DNA from: Fragilaria crotonensis
Taxonomy: Eukaryota > Bacillariophyta > Fragilariophyceae > Fragilariales > Fragilariaceae
Length of the DNA stretch: 64,000 nt
Direction: 5' to 3'
Assembly (NCBI GenBank): GCA_022925895.1
Contig: JAKSYS010000174.1
Span: 31,886 to 95,885, forward strand
The translations under genes were made by a program, and so were the position numbers. Positions 22,132 through 32,217 of the stretch are shown here, piece after piece. The notes under the pieces are model-generated. The model was not told the DNA's origin. It made no database searches and worked only from the letters and a program-made list of their open reading frames with translations. Position 1 is the first letter of the stretch. Each line of letters starts with the position of its first letter.

Positions 22132-25100
22132 TTACCTTATGGGAACAAAAAAACTACGGATGGATCTAGTACCTCTGATAGCCAAGTCCTTCGCTCTTTT
22201 AATACTCTCGCGCATTGTTGGACCGTGGATTCGGAGCCAATTCCTGTTGATGCTATTTGATTGCGATAACTGTTCTCCAACATCTCGGGGTAATAGTTCC
22301 TGGACACTCGGTTCCATTTGATCTCGGGCGTCGTGGAGTTCGCGAATTTCTCTTGCGATAGTTGCGGTTTCGATTTGTCTCCGGGACTGGACATCGGCGC
22401 CATGTACGTCTTGGTTCCGAGTTGACCAAAGGAGAAACCATTGGTTCCATATCACATGTATGAGGTTTGTCTGCCATCGTTTGCCGGTCATCGCTTTCAA
22501 CCTACTGGTCATATCATTCCTCGAGTAATAACGTTCTTGGTACATACTCCAAGCTGTGCCAAAGCGCCCGTTGAAAATTTGTCGCCACCCTATATGGGAT
22601 TGTTGCTCTATGACCGGTCTGATGTCATCTGGAAATTGTACAATGTCGAACGTCGTCGTTGTGTGTTGATCCTCCTGAAACCAGTGAGTGATTGAGTAAA
22701 ATAGCGCGTGTTGCAAACTTGGGCACGTGTTGCTTTTCTCGCAAAATTGTTTCACTTCGTTTAGAAATTCACGTCGCCACTTGTCTCGGCTTGGATGATG
22801 GCAGCGGATGATATGATCCCTATCCTCAGCCTGTGCGCATAAGGGGCATTTTTGTTTGTCTGGTGCGTGACGGTAAATTTGAACGTTTGTGGGCAATATG
22901 TCGTGTACCAATTTAACATAGTGGACGTGCCTATGCCGATTTGCACGCAAGGCTGAACCATGCGCATCCCAGTTAATGGACTCGAAGATCGCTCCTGTCC
23001 AACTGTTTTTGCTTTGAATATATGCTATCAATGGTGGACCACTGGCAGCTGAGTGGAGTGCTGCTATGTGGTGGGCAGTGACGGTGCCTTGTGGTAAATT
23101 GAGTGCTGCTCCGACAATTGTGGGCAATAAAGTTTCTGTGCTCGGGCGACCGAATGTACGCTGAAAAGATGAGGCCTTGTGATCTGCATCCACATTCAAT
23201 TGAGCCAAAAGGGTGAGCTCGTCGTATGGTTTGTGTTTATCTTGATGTCCTTGGATGTGTTGGATATCGATGAGTGGGAGCCTTCTCATACGTTCTTGAA
23301 TCATGATGAGCACGTCCCATTCTGGAATCATCACGTCTAGTTCCACTAGTTGTGTGCATTGTAACGATGAACGGCTTTGTGCATTGGCTTTGAGGCCGAA
23401 GAGGGTGTCGAGTAAACTTTGACTATCCGTTGCTAAATGACCTGCCCAAGCATCCGTTTGGTGAGTGTACTCTGCAAGTCGTATGAGGAAGCATAGTAGA
23501 GACAATAATCCATGGGCCTCCGATCTATAAGACGTATGCCTTGCGCCTCTCACCAATCCCATGCCCGTGGCAACTCGTTCTCCAAATATCGTACTCATCG
23601 CCCAGCCGAAGGCGCCTTGCGTTTGTGACCATTCCGACCCATCGCTGACAGCGACGATGCCATGCTCGAGCGCAACTGCAATCGATCTAGGGTCTGCGGT
23701 CAAGTCTGTGTGCTCTAGAAGTTCAGCCTCCCATGGTTCCAATTTTTCGAAGAACGATTTCAATGAATTTGACGATTCGGCTTCCACTTCCATGTATTGA
23801 CTCCACCATGTAATTTTCCATTGCTGCGGCGGGTAGAATTCCACCTCCACAGGGACTGCGTTGATTGGGATTTCCTGTTTATCAATTTTGGTGTCAGATT
23901 CGGCATAAAAATCTTCATTAAGCCTGTAGCAAACCAGAAACAGTTTGTCGTATCGAATCCACATCCGCACTTCTGTTGCGTAAGCGAAATGCTCTTGGCG
24001 CATATTAGAGATATCAATTTTCCACGGTCCGAGTGGTGTGTGTAACGTGCCATCAGCCCCGCTCCATAGTCTGTTTGCTCGCTCCCAGAGAATCCATTCT
24101 TTTGATGAAGGACGATCTTGAATAATAAATGGGCGGGTTGTCTTGCTTGATGTGAGTGAGAGTGCGCCTTGTGTTTTTACCATATCTAAGCGATCGCCCC
24201 GAACCGTTGCGAGATCTGAGATTGTGATTGCTTTTAAGTACATACGACAATAATTGAGCCTCTTGATTTCTGTAGGGGTGAATCGTCCTGATTCCATCAC
24301 AACATCCATGATCGCAGCATCGCCAACTCTCTGCAACACATTCGCGTCCGGGATTGTAATTCGAATGCTACCTCCTATACGGCATAAAAATTGGCGAATG
24401 GATTTCATCCATACGGATTCCAAGTGCGGAAGTTCCGTGGTCGGGTATTCCAAAAGCGGTTGTGATATTCCAACCTGTACTTGAAACCATGACAATGCGA
24501 TGCGTAACAAGGTCCCTGTGACTTGATTAGAACGGGAATGCCTCAGAAATAGTGCAATCTGCCCTGCTCCTTGTTGGTTGTAGAAGGATTTGAAATCGGA
24601 ACCTCCCAGAGTTGTTGGGCCGTAAATAATCTCCCGTTTCGTGTGCCGGTTGTAGCCACAGCGAGCAATGATGATGGCCATGGTTGCTTTCTGTATTGAT
24701 TCAAGTTGCCTGGTGCTCATGGCGGAACACGATAATGGATAAGAAATGGATGGTAAGAAGCTAGTTTTGTAAAATGTCTGCGCTTCGTAGCGCGACAAGG
24801 GCGTCCTCCAAAGGAAATCGACATGTTCTTTGCATAACTTCCGCAACTGTCGAGCTTGTGCCTTTTGGACTCCTGCCGGTTCCTTGAAGTGCCCGAGGGT
24901 TTTGTGGGCTTGATATGATGACAAGATGGGAATCTCGACTTCTGACTCTGAGGAGGGATCTATTACCTTGAATTTCGAGGCTTCGCCGGTGAGTTTCGGG
25001 GATAACACTGGTGCACCTTGAGGTGTAAATATCCACTTGAGCATATGGCAATTGCATTTTGATAGTTCAAGAGCGCCTCCGCTTGTGTGTAACAATTCCG

Positions 25101-28080
25101 CCCACTTTTGTGCGTTATGTTGCGCTTGTGACAGAAGAGTATCTATGGACGTGTGTTCGTCTTCGGCTGAGAACAAATTCGTTTGGCCGTTGCAGTCGTC
25201 TACGAAACCTAACAGTCCGATGGTAGTTGCGATCGAGTTTGTCGGGTCATGATATGATGCGAGAAAGGAAGTCTCTTCGTAACAATCGAATAATACGCTT
25301 GAGAGCATGCACCAGATGGCCGGAGAATTCCCGCTCCCTTGTCCCGTACCGTAGATCGGGTGTTCGCGCGAGTGTCGGTATCCGTGCTCTGCTAAGCCGA
25401 GTTCAGTCCTCACGCGATACTCAGCCTTTTGGAGGGTATCAAAATTTGTTTTCGTCACTAATTCATGTACTCCGAATTTCCTGCTAACCAGTGCCGCTAA
25501 ATTTGGAAGTATCCGATCGTAACATGAAGCTGCGTCGTAGTTTGTGAGGAGAACCGATCGTCTTGTTGCCCTCGAAATTTCGTATTGTAGTTCTTCCACG
25601 AGCACCGGATCGATTGCATTCCTGCGCTTTCGTGACCCGAATTGACCTTCATTTAACCACCGCGAGACTTCGGCGACATGCATAGCTGATCTCCATTTGA
25701 TGCCAAGAATTAAGTTAAAATCTGCCTCGTAAATATGTATTACGCGTGTTCGGTGCAATTGAAAATTGTCCGGGTCTTTGAACAACATGGTATTGGCTAT
25801 TGTTTGCCAACGTTTGTATGAATAGCCTCTTTGGAGGGCGTAATTCATTAAATTCAAGTGCAGCTGCTGTAATTCATTTTGCATGGCATCCAGGCTCTCT
25901 TTTTGTTCAATATTTGTGCTCCCTGGCGGTAGATGACTGTACGAGTGATTTGCGTACAACGCTTTATAATGGCCAAGGTGTAATCCTGACGGTGATGTCG
26001 TTGTAGACTCTCTCCACGACTTGATTTTTCCTTCGAAGGCAGCTTTGGAAACCCGAGGGCAAGAAGGATGAGATGACATCTCTTCGGTTTGTTTCAAGTG
26101 CCTCAATAGTTGGGCTACACTCGGAGCGAACTCTGTTGCGTTGTATTCGCCTTTTAAGATTTGTTCCGCGTGGACGGTGTCCGCGCTGGTATATCCTAAT
26201 TGGTCTGATAACGGTGGGGAAGCAAATGGAGTTCCGTGCGCTTGGCCAAAGTGTTTCCGATTCCTAGCTTGAAGAAGAGCTAATATCTCTTGCGGGACGT
26301 CGATAGTTTGCCACTCAGTACATCCTTTTGGATCTTGGTCGGGATGTATCGGAATTTCAAGTCTAACGACTCCCTGGCGAAGATTCGTTCTTCTTAACGC
26401 TGCCAATTTTTTGAAAATTTGCTGCTTGTCCTCTGCCTTCTTAATGTTGTTCAGTCTCCTTAGCTGTTTTTTCTCCGTCGGATCCTGCGACTTCTCCAAT
26501 TCTTTGATGCGTTCTCGTATCTCCTCGTCTCTGGTTTTATAACAATTTTGCACAATGTTTCTCACTTCTTGTTTTGCCCGACGAAGTTGAGCTGATCCCT
26601 CCGCTACTGTCGTGGGTAGTAGTAGAGGTGTATTGAGTTGACTTGCTTCTTGTTCCAGGTTTATCCACTGTGCAAGACCAGTTCTTTTCATTGATAGCCA
26701 TTTTTCGAGAATTCGAACTGTTCTCCTAGCGGTCTGTAATTTGTTAGACCATTCAGGTTCTCGGAATTTTGTTATCGACTTCTCGGCGGCTAAACTAACC
26801 CTAACGATGTCTCGGTCTAAACGTTCCGCGTACTCGTGTCGATTTCCTGGTAGCAATAATCTTTCTGCTCTTCGGAAAACGTTGTTGGCTTCGAGGAGTT
26901 GATGTTTTTTCCGAATATATTCTGTAACAGACTTAACGTTCTTTGAACACAGAATCCTTGGCGTACGAGAGCTCAATGCTTGTATTGGAGATCCCAGCAA
27001 TGCTATGGCATTAAAGTCAAAGAAGTATCCTCGATGGTCTGAATGCAACCGATGATTAAAGGGTTCATACCCGCATTTTTCTAGGGACTCTGCGAATCGC
27101 TGAGTGGCAAGAGCGTAGTCAATACAAGTCCTTCCTCGCGCATATGTTGCCGGTCTCTGTGCGGAATGTCGACGTGTCATCAAATTCACCAACCCATACA
27201 TGGATAGTAAGGACGTGATCCCTGCCGGATCTGATCCTACAGTTTCGTTGAAATCTCCGATCAAAAGGACTTCCGCGTGTTGTCGTGTATATTCGCGGAT
27301 AACCTCCGACAGATCCCTAATAAACGCGTCCCTTGGGTTCCGAAGGATGTCCTGAGTTCTTGCTAACAGACTTACTTGTTGAGTCGCTGCTGTAATCATA
27401 CCAAGTTGACCCGTTTTGTAGACTACTTGATATGCTGATATAATGGCCAACTTAGCTGCTCGTCGTCCTTGGAGTTCTTGAGTGACCCAACGTCCCCATT
27501 TGTCGCTCCCTTGTGTAGAGATTCTGCTTGTGATGTCGCCTGCCGCTAGCATCAATGTACCTCCGGGTTTATATTGATGAGAAAAGGCAATAGGAGTTGT
27601 TCCTGTGATGAGCCTTGACCTTTCCCAATGTTGCCTGGTTGTCTCGTACAATTTATTTCTTACTGATGCCTGAGATGTGTCTAAGTTGTGCTCCTGCCCG
27701 CAAAAGATATCTACACCCAATTCCTTGTGCACTCTGCATAATTCATCGAACGTACCTCCTTTCCGATCGAGAGTTAAACCATTCAAATTTTGTGCGTAGA
27801 CTCGAATTGTCCCTGTTTCTTTATGTTCCAACTTGTCGCCCCAGTGCGTGTTGCTACGTTGGTTCCTTAGAGACAATTGAATTGGCCTCCGGTGTTGTTG
27901 GTGGTTTGTAGACGCCTGCGCTGAATGACGGCTGAAAAATGTCCGCCATGTTGTCCTTGTGGGGTGGGCGGTATCCTGGTTTAACTCGATATCGTTTTCG
28001 TCGATTATTTGTGTTGACACTTCATTTCCTTCGTTTGGACCTGCTGGAATTTCGATTGCTCCGATTGTCGACTCTAACAT
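22132..28080 (-). CDS. LINE B ORF2: endonuclease / reverse transcriptase / RNase H polyprotein
   Basis: 1,982 residues that nick the target DNA and copy the element RNA. The endonuclease occupies about residues 90-355 (N98 in QNLNG, E130 in GQEHN, D276 and N278 in LIGDFNE, D348-H349 in SDHR). A charged helical region spans 380-570. The reverse transcriptase is at about 685-1010 (SPSGLHLGHYKAL, D849 in TNYDAASCYDR, YGTGQGSGNSP, catalytic F-V-D-D at 959-962). RNase H covers about 1470-1635 (D1480, E1521, D1552, D1631 or D1633). A C-X2-C-X7-H-X3-C zinc motif at 1745-1760 is followed by about 220 further residues. All expected active-site residues are present. The ATG overlaps the end of ORF1, suggesting translation by termination-reinitiation. 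Confidence 0.95.
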   Translation of the reverse strand: MLESTIGAIEIPAGPNEGNEVSTQIIDENDIELNQDTAHPTRTTWRTFFSRHSAQASTNHQQHRRPIQLSLRNQRSNTHWGDKLEHKETGTIRVYAQNLNGLTLDRKGGTFDELCRVHKELGVDIFCGQEHNLDTSQASVRNKLYETTRQHWERSRLITGTTPIAFSHQYKPGGTLMLAAGDITSRISTQGSDKWGRWVTQELQGRRAAKLAIISAYQVVYKTGQLGMITAATQQVSLLARTQDILRNPRDAFIRDLSEVIREYTRQHAEVLLIGDFNETVGSDPAGITSLLSMYGLVNLMTRRHSAQRPATYARGRTCIDYALATQRFAESLEKCGYEPFNHRLHSDHRGYFFDFNAIALLGSPIQALSSRTPRILCSKNVKSVTEYIRKKHQLLEANNVFRRAERLLLPGNRHEYAERLDRDIVRVSLAAEKSITKFREPEWSNKLQTARRTVRILEKWLSMKRTGLAQWINLEQEASQLNTPLLLPTTVAEGSAQLRRAKQEVRNIVQNCYKTRDEEIRERIKELEKSQDPTEKKQLRRLNNIKKAEDKQQIFKKLAALRRTNLRQGVVRLEIPIHPDQDPKGCTEWQTIDVPQEILALLQARNRKHFGQAHGTPFASPPLSDQLGYTSADTVHAEQILKGEYNATEFAPSVAQLLRHLKQTEEMSSHPSCPRVSKAAFEGKIKSWRESTTTSPSGLHLGHYKALYANHSYSHLPPGSTNIEQKESLDAMQNELQQLHLNLMNYALQRGYSYKRWQTIANTMLFKDPDNFQLHRTRVIHIYEADFNLILGIKWRSAMHVAEVSRWLNEGQFGSRKRRNAIDPVLVEELQYEISRATRRSVLLTNYDAASCYDRILPNLAALVSRKFGVHELVTKTNFDTLQKAEYRVRTELGLAEHGYRHSREHPIYGTGQGSGNSPAIWCMLSSVLFDCYEETSFLASYHDPTNSIATTIGLLGFVDDCNGQTNLFSAEDEHTSIDTLLSQAQHNAQKWAELLHTSGGALELSKCNCHMLKWIFTPQGAPVLSPKLTGEASKFKVIDPSSESEVEIPILSSYQAHKTLGHFKEPAGVQKAQARQLRKLCKEHVDFLWRTPLSRYEAQTFYKTSFLPSISYPLSCSAMSTRQLESIQKATMAIIIARCGYNRHTKREIIYGPTTLGGSDFKSFYNQQGAGQIALFLRHSRSNQVTGTLLRIALSWFQVQVGISQPLLEYPTTELPHLESVWMKSIRQFLCRIGGSIRITIPDANVLQRVGDAAIMDVVMESGRFTPTEIKRLNYCRMYLKAITISDLATVRGDRLDMVKTQGALSLTSSKTTRPFIIQDRPSSKEWILWERANRLWSGADGTLHTPLGPWKIDISNMRQEHFAYATEVRMWIRYDKLFLVCYRLNEDFYAESDTKIDKQEIPINAVPVEVEFYPPQQWKITWWSQYMEVEAESSNSLKSFFEKLEPWEAELLEHTDLTADPRSIAVALEHGIVAVSDGSEWSQTQGAFGWAMSTIFGERVATGMGLVRGARHTSYRSEAHGLLSLLCFLIRLAEYTHQTDAWAGHLATDSQSLLDTLFGLKANAQSRSSLQCTQLVELDVMIPEWDVLIMIQERMRRLPLIDIQHIQGHQDKHKPYDELTLLAQLNVDADHKASSFQRTFGRPSTETLLPTIVGAALNLPQGTVTAHHIAALHSAASGPPLIAYIQSKNSWTGAIFESINWDAHGSALRANRHRHVHYVKLVHDILPTNVQIYRHAPDKQKCPLCAQAEDRDHIIRCHHPSRDKWRREFLNEVKQFCEKSNTCPSLQHALFYSITHWFQEDQHTTTTFDIVQFPDDIRPVIEQQSHIGWRQIFNGRFGTAWSMYQERYYSRNDMTSRLKAMTGKRWQTNLIHVIWNQWFLLWSTRNQDVHGADVQSRRQIETATIAREIRELHDARDQMEPSVQELLPRDVGEQLSQSNSINRNWLRIHGPTMRESIKRAKDLAIRGTRSIRSFFVPIR

Positions 28081-30410
28081 GTGGTATCGTTGTTGTTGGC
28101 ATGAGTCTCAGACATCGTCCGATCCTTGTGCCAATTCTTGTCCTTTTGATTAGGAGCTGTCGTGGGATTTTCCGTACACTCGTTCAATTGTGGATCCGCT
28201 GAATTCGTTTGGTGAGCTTGTTCTGTTGGTCCGCTCGGAGAATGTTGTTGCAAAATGTCTTCGAGTTGGATTGGTGTCAAGCTATCCAGGTGTTCGCGAA
28301 ACATCTCGTTTTGCACTTCGAGGACGTCAGAATAGTGAGCTTCTGCCATCTCTTTTGAGTCCGTTGGAGGGTTTGCGACATCATCTTGCATAATGACATC
28401 GGCTAAATTAGGGCTCGGGGGAATGGTTGGCGAGTACCACATCGATGTTGGTGTAGTTTGGTGTGCTCTTATACGAGGGTAATTCGGTGTTTCCACTTCG
28501 CCGTGCTGGATTCCTTCTTCGGTTTCAATGGTTGTCTGCGGTCCGTCTTCCTTTGAATTGCTTTTGTCGTCTTTGTGTGGTGTTTTCTTCCTATCCAGTC
28601 TCTTCCTCGCTTCTGTCGTTGGATCGCTTGATTGACTTGTAATGGTGGTGTTGTCTCCCGTCGACGTGTTACTGAGATCAATAATAGCAGGTCTTTTGCT
28701 GGTTGAAACCATGTCGTTGTGGTTTGTTTGTGATAAGACATGGTTGAACATGGTGAACATATCTTGAAATCTGCGATCTTGCATTGCTACGAAGTCGGCA
28801 AACTGAGATGTTGTAATCCCGGATGGGGTAGGATCCTTGGGGATATGATCTTTCAAGGCCAGTGCAACTTGTTCTTTCACTTGGGCTTGGATTTCCTTTT
28901 TTTCTTCGTTCCGTTCTTGTTCCATCTGAGCCAATCGTGACTTCAACAATTCCACCTCTGCTTGGCTTGCTTCAAGAGCAGAGGATAGGCGTGACGTCTC
29001 CTGTTGCACTTTGGATACGTTGTCCGAAGAGTCTTCGACGTTAATGTGAGTTGGAAGGTTAAGTTTCTTTTTCAAGATATCTGCCCACGACATTGGTGTA
29101 TCAAAACTGTTCGAAAATTTTTCTTCTTCAACTTCGTTTTGATACATTGCGTATTGAGTATTGATGGTCAGTGGATCGTATGACATGGCGGTCGCTATGC
29201 TTGCGGACATGTAGGATCCATCGCTGCTAGAAGAATAACCATCTGAGAAGATTGTGGCAACTTCCGGGGGGCCATTGTACTTGCTTGTCGTGGCTTTCCC
29301 GTCGGGCGGAACTTCGGTCTCATACAAGGAGGGTAGTTCTTTCATCAATGTCTTTCGAGCAGATTGGAATTCTGTCTTTTGAACTTGAACTCGGTATTTA
29401 CCGTCCTTTATGTACGAAGGTGCAGGAGCCACGTCTTTAATTCCTTTGATCGCGAGGATGTGATCCTTCAGGTAATACATGACATCAGGTCCAATGTTGT
29501 TGAGTACGATGATATGATTTCCTGCCATTAATTTTGAATTTTGTAGGACGATGCGTTGATAGGCTTCTGGATTTTTCTGTTTCATCTGAAATGGAACGAA
29601 TGCCTTGGTGTCCTTGTAAGCGAGTTTCAATATTTTCATCAGTTCTGTAGATGTAGATCTCTCTGTCTCTATCGCAAATGCCTTGGTTTGGACGGTTTGG
29701 TTGTTGATGGAAATTGACGGAGTTGTGAACACTAATTCGAACCTTGGCACTTTTGCGCGTGGAAGGGCGTTCTTGATATCATTTGAAATCCTTGTTTTAG
29801 CATTAACATCATCGAGGAATTGAGGATCGACGCCCATAATGAAACCCAAATGTGTTGTGTTCCAGATATCTTCGCTCCAATTGTGCATCGTCAAGTAGAC
29901 TTTATTTCTCCTTAAAAGTTCGCGGACTTTGGGAATGCTCTTTATTTCTCTGATAGTTGCGCTTGTTCGAATTCTGTGGACGATATATGCCGTGTTGCCT
30001 CTGTTTGTCACTGGTTTGCGTTTGCCGTCTGAATTGTTAGAGTTGTTCTGCGAGTTGGCGAACGAGATCGCTTGATGTACGTTAAAATGCTGGTGATGCT
30101 CATCGGAAGACCAACGAAGGGTATCGACTTTGGGAATTATCCTGTTCTTATTGTTGATGACCTGAATCTCGTGTCCGAGTACTTCTTGGACTGTCTGGAT
30201 CCAATGGAGATGAATAGATGCAGGAGATACTTTATCATGTGTTTGGATGGCTGGGAATCGGAATTTGATTGTTTTCTCGATGAGTAATTCATCTTTTGAA
30301 ATCATTTTCTTTCCTCTCGGGGGAGTGACATCGGACGCGTCATCGTGGACGGAAGGTGGCGTTGGTGTGGTACCTCCATCGCCAGGAGGTCCGTCGGGGC
30401 GTTCCGTCAT
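28074..30410 (-). CDS. LINE B ORF1 (large gag-like protein without a recognised domain)
   Basis: 778 residues from the first ATG at 30410; the open frame extends slightly upstream. The N-terminal half is ordered-looking sequence with conserved blocks shared with LINE C (SIHLHWIQTVQEVLG, MHNWSEDIWNTTHLGF, GNHIIVLNNIGPDVMYYL). A coiled coil follows at about 450-540 (LEASQAEVELLKSRLAQMEQ), then a Ser/Thr/Pro-rich tail. No CCHC knuckle or RRM motif is visible, unlike many LINE ORF1 proteins. By position it should bind the element RNA and form the retrotransposition particle, but that is an inference from LINE biology. The frame ends in TAG at 28074, inside the ORF2 start. Confidence 0.85.
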   Translation of the reverse strand: MTERPDGPPGDGGTTPTPPSVHDDASDVTPPRGKKMISKDELLIEKTIKFRFPAIQTHDKVSPASIHLHWIQTVQEVLGHEIQVINNKNRIIPKVDTLRWSSDEHHQHFNVHQAISFANSQNNSNNSDGKRKPVTNRGNTAYIVHRIRTSATIREIKSIPKVRELLRRNKVYLTMHNWSEDIWNTTHLGFIMGVDPQFLDDVNAKTRISNDIKNALPRAKVPRFELVFTTPSISINNQTVQTKAFAIETERSTSTELMKILKLAYKDTKAFVPFQMKQKNPEAYQRIVLQNSKLMAGNHIIVLNNIGPDVMYYLKDHILAIKGIKDVAPAPSYIKDGKYRVQVQKTEFQSARKTLMKELPSLYETEVPPDGKATTSKYNGPPEVATIFSDGYSSSSDGSYMSASIATAMSYDPLTINTQYAMYQNEVEEEKFSNSFDTPMSWADILKKKLNLPTHINVEDSSDNVSKVQQETSRLSSALEASQAEVELLKSRLAQMEQERNEEKKEIQAQVKEQVALALKDHIPKDPTPSGITTSQFADFVAMQDRRFQDMFTMFNHVLSQTNHNDMVSTSKRPAIIDLSNTSTGDNTTITSQSSDPTTEARKRLDRKKTPHKDDKSNSKEDGPQTTIETEEGIQHGEVETPNYPRIRAHQTTPTSMWYSPTIPPSPNLADVIMQDDVANPPTDSKEMAEAHYSDVLEVQNEMFREHLDSLTPIQLEDILQQHSPSGPTEQAHQTNSADPQLNECTENPTTAPNQKDKNWHKDRTMSETHANNNDTTC

Positions 30411-30495
30411 GGGCTGCTCTCGCTGGTACAAAACGTACAGCAGATTCACGTAGGTTTTAGTAAAAGGCTTACAGATTCTACCTAAGTGAAAATTC

Positions 30496-30513
30496 TACCG
30501 AACTGTGAGTGAC
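30496..30513. repeat. Target-site duplication of LINE B, right copy
   Basis: Identical to 21973-21990. It lies immediately beyond the 5' end of LINE B (GAATTTTC on the minus strand) and is followed by the rest of the RNase H1 leader. Confidence 0.9.
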
Positions 30514-30624
30514 AGTGACACCCTCATCAAAACCCTGCGTGTTGACTGTAATCTTTTGTGTTGCAACTGGGACCGTACGACAGTATCGAGAAAGCAAGAA
30601 GCAAGAATAAAACACAAGGGCAAG

Positions 30625-31791
30625 ATGGCAAAGAAGAAGAACCAATTTTATGCCGTCGCTGTGGGACGAATCCCTGGAATCTATACTTCATGGGACGATT
30701 GTAAAAAACAGGTACGATGCGATCTCTGAAAGATGATATTGATATCCTGGTTTTAGTGCGGTGTAGGTTGTTGCTTGGCTGAGATGGTGAGATCGTGAGA
30801 TGGTGGAGGCGGGTTGTATCATCAATCATCAGTCATCTGAACAGATGTGAAATCTGGAATTTGAAATGATTTGGTTCTTTGTTTCGCTTTACTGAAGCAC
30901 TATCAGATACAGATACTACTACTGTATTACATTGATTGAAAGCATTGTTCGAGTCAAACGACGCAACTGACAATGTATTTGTAATGTTATAGACGGAAGG
31001 GTTCAAAGCTGCCAAGTTCAAGAGTTTTGCGACGAATGGAGAGGCACTGGCCTTTGTGGAACAGTACCGCATCCGAGACTCGACTGCCACGAATGAGCCA
31101 CCGATCTCCAAACGACAACAGAACTGCTCTGCAGCCAGCATCAATCATGTGCTTTCCATTACCATACACTTTGATGGAGGCTCTCGTGGAAACCCGGGTT
31201 TAGGTGGAGCTGGAGCTCAAGTGATGCTCACCGAAACATCCAATGAAACGGAGGTCACGGAACGATTACTTCATCTCTCCTGTTTCTTAGGGTCGCATCG
31301 AGTCACCAACAATGAAGCCGAGTATCATGGAATGTTGTTAGCCCTCGATGAAGCACTCAAACAAGTTGGAGCTTTTGCAGAACGCCATCCACCAGCATCA
31401 TCGTGTCAAGTTGCCATTACAATAAATGGTGATTCGGACTTGATCATTCAACAAATGCTAGGCAACTATCAAGTAAGAAGCGACAATTTGGTACCCTTGT
31501 ACCGCCAAGCGAATGAACGAATCGCATCCATCAAGCAGATTATGGACACAGGTTCGGTATGAACACGTCTATCGAGAGAACAATGCGGTTGCCGATTGTA
31601 AGTTGTACTGTCGCTCGTGTGCTTCAATATATGACTTCGATATTGTAACTGACGCAATCCATGCTTCATTCTCAGCACTGGCCAACCAAGCCATGGACTC
31701 GCGTACGTCCTCAAGAGTCATTGTTTCAACCCGATGCAGCAGCAAATCGGCTCGTGGGGATTCCGTAATTCCCGGCGGGGTGGATGTTTGA
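30625..31791 (+). pseudogene. RNASEH1: Ribonuclease H1, copy 2, frameshifted before the last catalytic Asp
   Basis: Exon 1 is 30625-30711, intron 1 is 30712-30992, exon 2 starts at 30993, and intron 2 is 31598-31675, as in copy 1. The hybrid-binding domain and the D, E and D of the first three catalytic positions are present. A 2-bp loss in an ACAC run (GGACACAGG against GGACACACAGG in copy 1, near 31550) shifts the frame, and a stop follows at 31560-31562 after KQIMDTGSV. The fourth metal ligand and C-terminal helix are therefore lost. Its promoter and leader are also cut off by LINE B: only the last 129 nt of leader remain next to the start codon. A decayed duplicate is likely; an assembly error in the dinucleotide run is the alternative. 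Confidence 0.75.
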
Positions 31792-32217
31792 AAATTTTGC
31801 AGCCCACCGAGGTTGATATCAACCAAGTACTTGCCAGTTGCGGGTTCGCAAGCGCCGACAGGAGCCTGCTCAGTCTATCTTCGGCGGATTTATCATCCTC
31901 GCCTGTGACAAACGTCACCATACGCATTCTCTACCACACTAGATTTCGAAATACCAACTGTGGCCCTGCAGATTGTTATCTCCACTTCGAACGGTACACT
32001 TGCGCTGTAGCAGCCTGCAGAGTTGCGGCAAAAACACGCAACCTTATGCCACCTAAAAGGTAGTTGTACTACCTAGTAGATCACGAAGTACTGTAGTATA
32101 TGCATTTCTAATGAATTATGTTTCCCATTCTTAATTTGCTAGAACACATCTGTTTCACAACATGTGCGAGAGGTCGAGGGCGGCATGTACATGCACCTAC
32201 CAATCATGATCAATTGT

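Larger units (their letters stand above)
21991..30495 (-). mobile_element. LINE B: apparently intact 8.5-kb two-ORF non-LTR retrotransposon
   Basis: The ends are fixed by the 18-bp target-site duplication and by the empty site in duplication copy 1. On the minus strand the order is a 5' leader of 85 nt, ORF1 (30410-28074), ORF2 (28080-22132) overlapping it by 7 nt, and a 3' region of 141 nt. On the element's sense strand the 3' terminus is a run of 15 T (15 A on the plus strand, 21991-22005) rather than poly(A). Both ORFs are open over their full length, so the insertion is recent. The order endonuclease, RT, RNase H, zinc motif fits RNH-bearing LINE clades; a finer clade cannot be given from sequence reading. 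Confidence 0.95.

Noticed and set aside
22132-28080. Endogenous viral element
   Set aside because: Endonuclease, RT and RNase H order, target-site duplication and lack of capsid or envelope genes identify a LINE.
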